A DNA stretch of 64,000 nt from Volutella citrinella (taxonomy: Eukaryota > Ascomycota > Sordariomycetes > Hypocreales > Nectriaceae), in assembly GCA_034401135.1 (NCBI GenBank), contig JAWZSP010000001.1:2356001-2420000 (forward strand). Reading direction: 5' to 3'. The stretch's first letter is position 1; each line of letters begins with the position of its first letter. Shown here in pieces: positions 26,001-36,465 of the stretch. The position numbers and the translations under genes were made by a program. A model generated the notes under the pieces. It was not told the DNA's origin. It was given only the letters and a program-made list of their open reading frames with translations, and did no database searches.

Positions 26001-29000
26001 TGGTATATGGCAGATCAGGTACGGGGATTTCCGGTGGAAGGATGGAAGGCATGACCGAATGCAACTCACCTTCCACAAGATGGTCTCGGTAGGAAGGAAC
26101 CTGGCCTCATTCGTAAAGAAGCAAGGGACCTACCCAAGAAGGTAAGTACCAGTATCCAAGCTCAGTGAGAGCAGGGGCTTTGTGCATTGGTGTGCATTGC
26201 GGTGGCGGGGTTGGTGGTGCACGCCGGCGGTGGCCACAACTGGCCACGGTTCCTGTTCCTGCATATTGGCGGTGGTCAGTGTCTGCACTACAACGCTGAA
26301 ATCTGCAACAAAAGCGCCGCAACACAGGGTACCAGCTGCAAATCCAGGCACCTAGTGACAACCTCTACCACAGTCTGCAGTAGCGACAGGGAAACCCACA
26401 GTGAGCGCTGAGTCCGCTTTGCAGAACGGCTGGGAGCCTGTCCCAGATACGGCACCGACAAGCGGGATGTCCACACACGCATTACACACGGGATTTGCTC
26501 AAAGGACAAGGTGGCGGCCATGAGGGGAACAGCCTTCCCGATATAGCAGTCCATGTCACATAGATTACGGACGGCAGGCCGACAACCACACGATTCTTCG
26601 GCGTTGACGAAGGCCCAAGCAACCCTGGACCCGGCCGTATTTTATGTGACAAGGGACACTTGTCGAGACTGGACGAAATCAGCCTCAATGCGTTCTGGAG
26701 ATGGCTGCCATTCATAGTGAGGATCGACATCCGGCAGATGGCCTCAGGTGCCCTGGTCCATGATACAGACGACGAGGCCAGTGGCTTGGGCTTGTCACTG
26801 TGAGGGGTGTTGCATGAGGGCATGCAGGCTCCATCTTGCGCTCTGTGACGAGGTGAATATGCAAGCCGAAGCGAGCACAGCACACCGGCACTGATCAGTG
26901 ACGACTTGGCAGGGTGGCTGCATGAATGAAATGAGTTCGCCGTTTGTGCCGTCTTTGTGCGTCGCATGCTTAGCCCACTGCAACGCCCCAGCACACTAAA
27001 ACCTTTTGTTCCTGGCTAATGCAACTACAGCATAGCACCAGACTGGCTTTGTGCAAAACTGCCTACAGTTTCAGGTACGAGTGATAGTCCAGGCACTGAC
27101 CAATAGGGCGCCATCCGGCCGCTTGGGGCTAGCAGACCTCGTGCGATCATAACATGGGGCGCATGCTTCATACCTTTCATAATGGGCTTATCGAAATTAT
27201 CCTCCCCCACTTGAGGCCGTTCGTAGCCTCGGGCCAGGTCGAGATGGGAAGGTCGGGTCATGTGGAACTCAAGCGACATCAACGACCGTCGCAGTCTGGG
27301 AGCCAGTCTGGGCTGTGGAGTGGCGAACAGATTCAGAACCAACAGACAGATGGGGAAAGGAAGTGCCACAGAAGGCCGCCAGAATCAGGCCTGGACAAGC
27401 CATAGCTGGCTGTCACTCGTTGAGGGTTGCCAGATAGTGACGGTTGGTCGATCGGCTAGTAATTTTGGCACTCCTGGCTAACGCTAGCTAGCGCACAGCG
27501 AGGTGCATCCTCACGGGTCTGCTGAAGATGTTTCACTAGGAAGCCGTGGTTGATGCTGCTGGTGTCTGGGGGTGGTTTCTGGAAGGTCCTTTCTCCGACC
27601 CCATGAGGCGGCCGGCGACTTCCTGGGGGACCTGTCAACGTTGCAGTTCGCATTGACGACAATGTAGCATAGTCGTTTGAGAGCAGAAGTACCCCCGATC
27701 GGGACGCTCTCCGCTCGGTGTAACTTCCATGCTGAGCTTAGAGGTCCCAGAAGACTGGGAACTTTCCTCCCGGGAAGGGAAACCAACGCCTTTCCTAGTT
27801 TTCGGGGCGTATTGACGGTTGACAGGCCCTCTGAGCGTCTCGAGCTGGGGTGTCAACGTCGCCGCTGCCACAGTCCTGGAACCGGACCCTGCAACAAGAT
27901 GGGTCATACTGCTTTCCCCATGCATTCAACCCAACTCTTGGGAACATTTGGCCATGCACCCTGCCCGGAGCGGTGCCCTCAGTTCCGGCGGGCTAAACGG
28001 TGCGGCCTTTGGGCTAGGTACGAACGTGGCGCCACCATCGACAGACGGTGGTCGGGAGCAGGCGGGAAAAAACACAACCCGCTCGAGAACTAGTCATCAA
28101 TAAGTTGAAGCTGAAGCAGCTCCGTCACGAATTGGGCACGTTGTTGCTGGAACCAGAGATGTCTAGTGGGGGGGCCGCGCCACGAAGTGCTTTAGTCCAA
28201 GTAAGTCCGCAAACACGAGGGTGAGGGCGGTGGTGGGATTGGGAGCTGCCATTGCATTGCGGGACGAGGCCGTGGGACTGACCCTGCTATTAGTGTAGAT
28301 CGCGATCTAGCGAGTAGTTGTGTGGCCTGTTTGGACTGACTCGGTGTCCGCGTCTGGTGAGACGAGCGATGCCAGAGGGTGCAAAAGCAGTCTGCCTTTT
28401 AGTAACGAAAACCGTAGGTCGTCAAAGCAGTCGACCGAAGCGTGGAGGTCCGATTCGGCCGTGGTGGTAGCCGTGGTGGTGGCCATGGGCGGCCTGTGGG
28501 CGATATGTGGGCCTGCCGGGTCGCCTCAACTGGCCGTGCCTTGATGCCATCGTGCATGATGCGTCGGTCTCGTGCGAGGACCAATGCTGGGTCGGACTGG
28601 GGAGGATACCGCTGCGCCAGAGGCAGCGCCAGAAGACGCCAGAGACGCAACCGTGCTGCTGCGCCGTCGCCACTCGCGAGTCGCAATGCCTGCTTGGACG
28701 CGGGAAGCGTACGTTACCCGAGCGCAAAGGCCAGGCGGGAAAAGCAATGAGCCAAGGCGGGCGCCCGGGCAGGCCATCCCAAGCAAGACCCATTGGCCGG
28801 GGTCAGGGCTGGACAGTCCGTCACAATCACTGGCGTTGTGCCTGGGGGGGATTGGAGCCCTCTGAGGGACTCGTCCTGCCCTGTGAGTGGCTGGGGAAGC
28901 TATCAAGTTGTGCCATCATAACTGACAGGGCTTATGTGCCACCCCGTCGTTTTGCGCCTGGCATAAATGGTGCAGCTTGGCTGGGATGGCGCTAAGACGA

Positions 29001-31900
29001 CTAGACGGACGGTGGACGGTCGACAGGCCAGAGCTGGGCGAGGCCAAGCAGTGCACCAGCAGGAGACTATCGCCTCCAGCGCAGCCAGCAACTTCAGCTG
29101 GCCTAAAGCACTCATGATAGTACCGGCGCGGCCAAGTTTTGAGGCGGATCGCGGCGAAGTGCACCTGGCTTGCAGCCACTCAGGACAGTATCTTACTCAT
29201 GGGTGCTAGCGGAACTGACGCCAACCGCGCCTACTGCTCACCTCATCCACGCAGAGTCGGAGAAACCAGACACTAATCCATCACCTCGTTCTGCTATCAC
29301 ATGTAGACGCCGTACCAAGTAGTGTTAGCAGCATTATCCACCCACCGCCTGAGCAAGTAACATGCATAAAGATAGCACCGAGCATTTTACGGCGCAGTAC
29401 GGGCGTCACTAGCACATAAGTAGTAGGAGCCACCAATAAGCCCACATGAGACCAAGGCCGTGCATTATTCCAATGCAGGCGGTATGCACGAAGCATCCCC
29501 GAGGAATCAGCGCCAGTAAGCCCGACTAGGTAGGTGTAAAGTGGCCAGTAATGCACCACCATGAACCAACGAGCCTTGGTCAGCGACGTCAGGGCACACC
29601 CGGGCTTACCGCATAAAATTAATTCTTGTGGTCCGCTCCACCCTTCGTGTTTTATCCCAACCCGCCGTCGTTATACGGATGGTGAGGGATGGTGCGGTGG
29701 CATGACGACTCGTATTCCACCGGGACCCAGTGCTACCTCGAGGATTTATGGAGCTGCTGTGGTTACTGGATTTGGCACTGGCAACTGTAACAGGATGGCA
29801 TCCATTATGCCATTGACGGAAGGGCTGATGATGGGGATTCGCTCATGCAAAAGGATGGGTGCCGTCGTCATGACTGTATCAGAAGTCTGATCGGATTGGA
29901 CAGCGGGTTGTAGCACAGCCCCCAATCAATCTGTCAATCAACAAGCCCAGCGATCAACTGTTTCGCATAGTGGTACTAGTAGGCAGTGTGCCGATAGAGG
30001 CCTCAGTGGGCATCAGCCGTTCGCTGAGCCGGCTGCCTCCCACCGTCATTCGCATTCTCATGCTTCGCAGCTGGAATTCTCCATTCCGTGTGCCCTAAAT
30101 CAGGATACATGACAGCATCTCGGGCACTCCGCAAGGCAGTGAATGCACAGAGTCCCATTCACCTTGCAGCATGCAGGAAGCGCCAGTAGTGTGCATCTTG
30201 GGATGATCGGTGAAGAGGGCGAGCGTGACGCCGGCGTCCGTACCTTGCATTGGCCCTGCTGGCGCTGGGACGTCGCCGGGGCACAGTGGTCGAGGACGGG
30301 TGGATGTGACACGGCAGCACCAGCGAATGGCTGTGCACATGGAAGCACAATCCGCAATCCCGAGTGGACAAGTTGCAGCAAGTCGCAGCCCGCGACTCGC
30401 ACGTCGCAGGTCACAGCAAAAAAAATGAAAATGTGCATGGCCGTGCCAATCGCGAGGGCGCGGTCCTATCAGTGCGCGGAATTATGCAGCCCTTGTGACG
30501 CGGTTTGCGTGCCACCTCGAAGCTCGCCGACGAGTGGGAGTCCTGTGCTGCGCGCCCGAGATGGGGCTCGACATAACTCACCAGCGCGTCTCTGGCACTG
30601 GGGCCTTCCTACTGGGCGAGCCAAGATGTGCACACGCTCGCGCGCGCGAGTGGGATAAGCCAAGGGAGCGAGAGGATAGCCCATCAATGACGGAGTGTGC
30701 GTGCGCGTTGTGTGAGGTAGCGTCCTTGGGAGGGGGGCGGGCGGACATGGTGTGTGTCGTGGGCGGCTGTCGGAGTGGATTTGTGGATTCCCGAGTGGGC
30801 TTGTGTGGCCATCCACAGGCATGAGTACACGCACACCAGCACACGCGCTATGTACTGGGCTGGAAGTACATTGTCGGCACAGGCATTATCACATCACTGA
30901 TCCATTCATAGACATGGCACACGGATTAGGTGTGCACAAACACACCTCTTTCTGTGCCGCACACCACCACCTCGCTCTACTCGTCACCTCACCCCCTCCA
31001 CTCTCGCGCAGAGGTTGGGTGACTGGGCAGGGCAAAGCAAGGGACGGCGTTACGACCAAGGTACGAGATGCGCCTGAAAAGCCCGTCCACCACTGAGATA
31101 ATGCTGCGTCCCATGTATCATAGTACGGGTACCGCTCAGCAAAGAGTAATTCGCCTTGGGCCCAAAACACGCCCCCGACAGAGGGCGCTCGAGGTGGAAA
31201 GAGGCGACACCGGCCTCTCGGGTTACCGAACGACTAAAACTAATGGCCGAGCTGTTCATTCAGTCGGGACATGGGGGTGAATACCAGACTGGACTGGCTC
31301 CGGGCTGCTCTTCATATCGCGGCCCATCCGGGCGTCGAGGGTTATCCATCCAGAATTAGAAAGGCCCAGTGGCTGCGCCATGGTGGTGGGTGGTCCGCCC
31401 GGTGCGGTGGTGTCGTCCCCGAAAAGCCCAATCCGTCCGTCCGTCGTCCATCACCTCTCCATCCATCCACGCCACCCACCGTACCGCGTTACGTACCAGG
31501 GCCCCGACGGACGGCCCACCAGCCTCTGATGTTTCCATTTTGCCCCAGACATGCTCGACAGGGGTCGGGGAGGAGGGTCCCAACTTGCAAGCCCAGGCCC
31601 CTCTGCCGTCTGGCCCGCCGGGTGGGATGCGGATGTGGATCTGGGTGGATTGTGCCCTGGCGTTCCCACTCTCTGACCCTGGCCTGGTCGAGTGAGACAG
31701 TACGTGGAGGCGAACGGAGCGTTTCCATCTGCCTATCGTGCTCGTCTGGGTCAACCCGTGGTGTCCTACGCCAGGTCTCGTCCTCGCAGCACGTACATAT
31801 TAGTCCAATGTCCCCGTGCTCGTCCCGACGTTCGTTCCCTCTTCACCCTAGGTATGATCGACAACCGCGTCGGATCTGGAGCTGTGTGAAACTTTTCTCT
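23098..31900. other. Gene-free region upstream of msn2
   Basis: Nearly 9 kb with balanced base composition and many short overlapping frames on both strands, none with a recognisable domain. Longest candidates (23216-23680 minus, 24577-24933 plus, 26482-26994 minus, 30143-30658 plus, 31271-31933 plus) lack conserved motifs. Two TACGGAGTA copies lie at 23732-23740 and 24275-24283. No transposase, reverse transcriptase, LTR pair or terminal inverted repeat was recognised. Its far right end must contain the msn2 promoter. Confidence 0.4.
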
Positions 31901-32012
31901 TTTATGCCCGCTCGATTCTTCCTTCCTTTGTGACTCGGTTTCTTTACTCGGATATCCTCCTCTAAGAGAGTCCTCCCACATTCTTTTTAACCAAACCTCG
32001 CTGTCCTTGCGA

Positions 32013-32018
32013 TATAAG
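32013..32018 (+). promoter_or_regulatory. TATA-like element of msn2
   Basis: TATAAG inside GCGATATAAGACC, preceded by a pyrimidine-rich stretch (31890-31990) typical of strong fungal promoters. If used, transcription would start near 32040-32060, giving a leader of about 300 nt before splicing. Position and sequence are seen; use is inferred. Confidence 0.4.
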
Positions 32019-32039
32019 ACCGAGCCACTCTCGAGTCTC

Positions 32040-32084
32040 ATGTACTACAACACTCAAAACAGCACACCATCGAGTTACTCATAA
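32040..32084 (+). other. Upstream ORF in the msn2 leader (14 codons)
   Basis: ATG at 32040 opens a 14-codon frame ending with TAA at 32084, ahead of the msn2 start. If the transcript begins at or before 32040, ribosomes would meet it first, which could lower msn2 translation until stress. If transcription starts a few bases later it is absent from the mRNA. Confidence 0.35.
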
Positions 32085-32278
32085 AGAACAGCTGTTTGCT
32101 GGGCTTGTCCATTCGCTACCACGACAAGAATCGAACAACTACACCATCGTTTGGCCGAACCGCCGACTGCCGCTCAGAAGCGTATCTGTACAAATACCAC
32201 GATATACATAATACTTAAATCCAACACGGCCACCCACGAAACTTGGTGTGATTACACTATTCCCCGTTAACAATACAG

Positions 32279-32348
32279 GTTTGTGGGAATCACATATCTG
32301 ATCAACTGGAAGCGTCAAGAGGACTAATATGATGCCGCTGAACTACAG
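32279..32348 (+). other. Probable intron in the msn2 5' leader
   Basis: Donor GTTTGT at 32279, branch-like GACTAAT near 32321-32327 or GCTGAAC near 32337-32343, and acceptor CTACAG ending at 32348, three bases before the msn2 ATG. Removal deletes the ATGs at 32329 and 32332. The first opens a 103-codon frame overlapping the msn2 start in another frame. A 70-nt length fits the other introns in the window. Confidence 0.5.
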
Positions 32349-32350
32349 AA

Positions 32351-34233
32351 ATGGACGCCACCATGATGCCCCAGGCCGTTGGCCAACCCTTCTACTACTA
32401 CAGCGCCGAGTCCAAGAACGAGGTGCGGCAAAATGGCCACTTCGCGGCCCAGCAGCCCATGCAGCACATGGCCATGTATCCCATGGTCCCGACTCTGCCC
32501 TCAACGCCTGTCTACTCGCGACCCGGCTCGGCCAGCAACTCGCACCCTCCTACACTCTACAGCAATGGCCCTACGGCGTTGACGCCTTCGGCCTCGCCCC
32601 AGCCCATGTCCCAGAAGCCCGCCATTCTTCTCGAGACTGAGTTGTACGAGAACTCCTACTTCCCCTCCACACCCCCTCTGTCCACCTCGGGCAGCACCAT
32701 CGGAAGCCCCAATGCTTGCGAGATCCTGCAGACTCCCATGAACCCCATGTTCTCCGGACTTGACGGCCTCGACGGAGTGAAGGACGTCCTTGAGACGGCC
32801 GAGACGGCTATGCTGGACTGGTCCAGCTCCGGCTCCCCTCCCCTCACGCCTGGTAAGTAAAGCTAGTCAGATTTCCTAAACTCTCTCCATAAGATCCCGC
32901 CCATCCATTGCGAAGCCGGCTATTTTTGGGCCGGTGGCTTCGAAGAGATGGTGTGGTGAGGTGGGCGGTGTCAGTGCCAACGGGTGCGGCCCAGTGCTTA
33001 CAGTGACGACGATTTGGGACGGGCTAGTAGTCGGGTAGTAAGGCGGTGGGGAACATCGGCTAACCTTGATTGGCAGTCTACCTCCAGTCTCAGTTGGGCA
33101 ACGTCCCTGCTCTTTCCCAGAGCACCAGCGATCTGCTCTCCACGCCTTCGCTGTCTCCCTCGCCTGCACCGTACGCCCGCTCCGTCGGTTCTCAGGAGCT
33201 TGACGTGGACTTTTGCGATCCCCGCAACTTGACCGTCTCCGCTGCCAGCTCCGTCAACGCCACTCTGGCCCCGGAGTTTACCCTGCTCGCTGAGGACGAC
33301 CTCAAGGTTGATCAGTCCAAGCTTGCCGTTGGCTCCACCAGCGCACAGTCTCTGGAGTTCAGCGCCGCTGCCGCCCACGGTCTCCCCTGCTTTGACGAGC
33401 TTTCCGAGCTCGAATCTGAGGACGACTTCGTGAACAGCCTGGTCAACTTCAGCGGTGAGCACTCTCTTGCCGACACCGGCCGACCTCGCGCCTGCACCGG
33501 CTCCTCTGTTGTCTCTCTCGGTCACGGTAGCTTCATCGGCGACGAGGACCTCTCCTTTGATGACAACGAGGCTTTCTCATTCCCCACCCTGACTAGCCCC
33601 GCCTGCTCTGGTGCTACCGACGACTGCCACCACGACAAGCGTATGAAGAAGACCACCAGCAACGACAGCCGTGTTGTTGCCCCCATGATGAACATGGCCG
33701 CCTCTACCCAGTCAGCCAACGACGAGCAGGTGTCTCCCAAGGATGATGATGCCGCCTCTGATTCCAACGCCTCCTCCGGCTCTGAGGGCGCCTCGGCCTC
33801 CCTCCCTGCTCCCGCCAACCGACGGGGCCGCAAGCAGTCGCTCACTGAGGATCCCTCCAAGACTTTCGTCTGCGATCTCTGCCAGCGACGCTTCCGCCGC
33901 CAGGAGCACCTCAAGCGCCACTACCGCTCTCTCCACACCCAGGAGAAGCCTTTTGAGTGCAACGAGTGCGGAAAGAAATTCTCTCGCAGCGACAACTTGG
34001 CCCAGCACGCACGGACCCACGGCAGTGGAGCCATTGTGATGAACCTGATTGAGGATGGCGAGGCTCACGGCTACGATGCCTCCATGATGTCTCAACCTGG
34101 CCCAACCGATGACTACAGCGCCTACGGCAAAGTCCTCTTCCAGATCGCCTCTGAGGTGCCTGGTAGCGCGAGCGAGGTGTCGTCGGACGAGGCCAGCGAC
34201 CAGGGCAAGAAGAAGCGCAAGCGCACCAACTGA
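32351..34233 (+). CDS. msn2: Stress-response C2H2 transcription factor (Msn2/Seb1 type)
   Basis: Nuclear regulator expected to bind stress elements (AGGGG) and switch on stress and developmental genes. Exons 32351-32852 and 33077-34233 (224-nt intron) give 552 aa. The N-terminal two-thirds is disordered, rich in Ser, Pro, Gln and Ala, with acidic patches that may activate transcription. Two adjacent C2H2 fingers lie at about 431-482: [20 protein letters not shown] then [20 protein letters not shown], the pair typical of Msn2/4, Seb1 and MsnA. The C-terminus ends in a basic KKKRKR stretch, a likely nuclear localisation signal. The gene stands alone after 13 kb without genes and has a leader intron and uORF, which suggests tight control. 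The paralogue name (msn2, seb1) is convention. Confidence 0.93.
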
Positions 34234-34618
34234 ACGGTGTCGTGCTCCTCCCGCAGACATCCGGACATCAGTCGTCGAGAGTGGTCATTTGACTGACCAT
34301 CTTGACATATGCCGATATGACGCTGACGACCTTCTTACTTCTCTTGGCCGACCGCATTGCATTTCCTGCGGAGAGGCAGTAGGGCATATTTCCTTTTATT
34401 TTCAATCGGGGTTACCTTGGGATAAACAACAAAAGTGCAAGCGGTTATGAAATGCGTTTACACATGCCAGTTTCTTGTATCAACATTGCGGCGAAGGCCA
34501 CCTTGCGACTCTTCCATCTTGTTTACGAACAGGGAGGGTATGATGTGTTCTTCTCTCTTCGAAATTGCATGGCTCTTCCGCTCGTTCGGCGGGTTGGCCT
34601 CGGGAGGATATTTTTCAA

Positions 34619-34632
34619 TTTTTTTTTTTTTT
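34619..34632 (+). repeat. Poly(T) run of 14
   Basis: Fourteen T in a row about 390 nt after the msn2 stop codon. It may lie within or just beyond the 3' UTR. Confidence 0.7.
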
Positions 34633-35327
34633 ACACCACAGTATCCCTTCAACGCGGGGCATACTGGGAATCAAACGGCGTGAAATGGGATTCATGTTTC
34701 TCATTAAGAGAACAAAGCTTGCATTGTGTTGGAAGATGACCCCCAAAAAGATGAGTTCGCAAACGACAACGACCACCACCAAATATTGGCGGCTTGCCGT
34801 TCTTACACTCGTTGTAATCATCCTTGGCAGAGGGACGCTGGATCCGCTCTCTTGCCTGGACGACGGTACACTTGAGACTCGTGGGAGGTTGGGTGCCCCC
34901 GGGAACCCACCACACCATTTTCTTGTGTTTTTCTCTGCTTCTTTGTCTGTCGTTTCCTGTTGCCGGATCGAAGCTGTCGAGTGCAGGAATGTGCTGGTCA
35001 CAAACATGACGGGCACATCATCCTCACAACAATCATGTACACCTTTTAGAGCCTGACCATAAGTCACAAAATTTATTACAATGCTGCCAACCAAACCAAC
35101 TGACTCCCTCCTGCATCGTCTCTGGTGAAAATGAAGGACAACTAGCTCACTGACTACATAGTACTACTCATGCCCGCCGCCGCCTTGGATGAGGCAGCCC
35201 CCACGACGGTCTGCCTGGCTGCCTCGGCCAAGTTGGTCCGTCATCACGACACTGAGGTTAGTGCGGAGATAGTTCGATGAAGGACGGCTCGTGCTTCCAT
35301 GCTTGCTTCTCCACACGTGGACAGGTA

Positions 35328-35351
35328 GTGCCCGTGCCCGTGCCCGTGCCC
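35328..35351. repeat. Four tandem GTGCCC units
   Basis: Perfect (GTGCCC)4 microsatellite in the msn2-dph6 intergenic region. It keeps a short minus-strand frame open, which is why that frame looks long. Confidence 0.8.
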
Positions 35352-36465
35352 ATGAGACGGCCAGAGGGCCGAGTCATGGCAGGCTCAACTTGCTCAGCCA
35401 GCCAGAGACTAAGATAGCAGATGTCAGTGAAGCGGGCTAAGAGAGGCTCGCCCCGGGGCCGGCAAGCGTGCATGAACCAAGGGCCAACACGCACGCACCG
35501 CACGGCCGATTCCCTGAAGGCTTTAGTTGTTCCGCTCTCCACAGAGCAAGCTTGCTCTGCTACTCGTATAGCTGCCTCCACAGCAAAGCTCGACGGAGAT
35601 TTCAGTCGAAGCCAAGGGACAACGCGCCGATCTCGATCGCCCAACTCAGGCATTGGGGCGTTGCGCCGCCAGGCGTACCCTTGTGGCCCAGGAACCCGGG
35701 TGGTGCTTCCTGGGGGGGAGGCAAGGGGCATCATTCGACAGAAGCCATCCGTAATCAATTGACTACGAGCTTCCGGCTTCCCTCGTCTGTCGCGGGCGGG
35801 GCCCAGCCACGGGTGATGCCCGGCCGGAAGCCACCCGCGGCCGTCCAGCATCTTTCATGGTCCATCACATCTCCGGGGATAGGAAATTGGGTTCAGGATG
35901 GGAATGGTGCGGCCGGCCAGCGTCACCAATAGCACCAAGATTGGCAGCCGAGACATGCGGAGCTCTGCCTGCCTAGCCGTCGGCGCTTGTGGGGAAAGCG
36001 GCGGCCGTGTTTGGGCCGCCGTGTCAAGACGCTCGGCGAGCTAGGGCCCTAGAGGCCTAGGGGAGGCTAGGTAGCTAGCGTGAAGGTCTGGTGCTGCCGC
36101 TCCACCAAACTACCGCAAACTACTGCGCACAACGGGATTGCTGTGATCTCTCGTCCAGCACATGCACCTTTCATCGTTCTCGGGCGCCCAGCCGATGAAA
36201 CCCCAGCGCCGTGGCACCTTCTAACAAACTAACACACAGGCGGCCCACGTACCCGGCGCCCAGAGTGGCAGACTCTCTCTCCGCCTCCCACTAAAGCCTT
36301 CTTTTCGGGGGATCGCCAAATTGCTTGATATCTTCGCTCCCCCACCCCCCCAGCTCCCGACCCCATCGCCCGACACGACCAGAGATTAACTCGCGGCCGC
36401 TGCCAGCCACTCCAGGACCAGACCAGCATCAGCTCTATCCTCCCAAGTTCCATGCCCAAGCCACC

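Larger units (their letters stand above)
34234..36465. other. Intergenic region between msn2 and dph6
   Basis: About 2.2 kb containing the msn2 3' UTR and the dph6 promoter. A T run at 34619-34632 and a GTGCCC tetrad at 35328-35351 are present. Frames at 34565-35056 (+) and 35258-35851 (-) have no domain and conflict with frames on the other strand, so no gene is called. Confidence 0.4.

Noticed and set aside
29281..29562. 94-codon minus-strand frame with hydrophobic segments
   Set aside because: Some membrane-like stretches but no family, no neighbours and no splice support.
35258..35851. 197-codon minus-strand frame
   Set aside because: Open largely because of the GTGCCC repeat and GC content; no motif and conflicting plus-strand frames.
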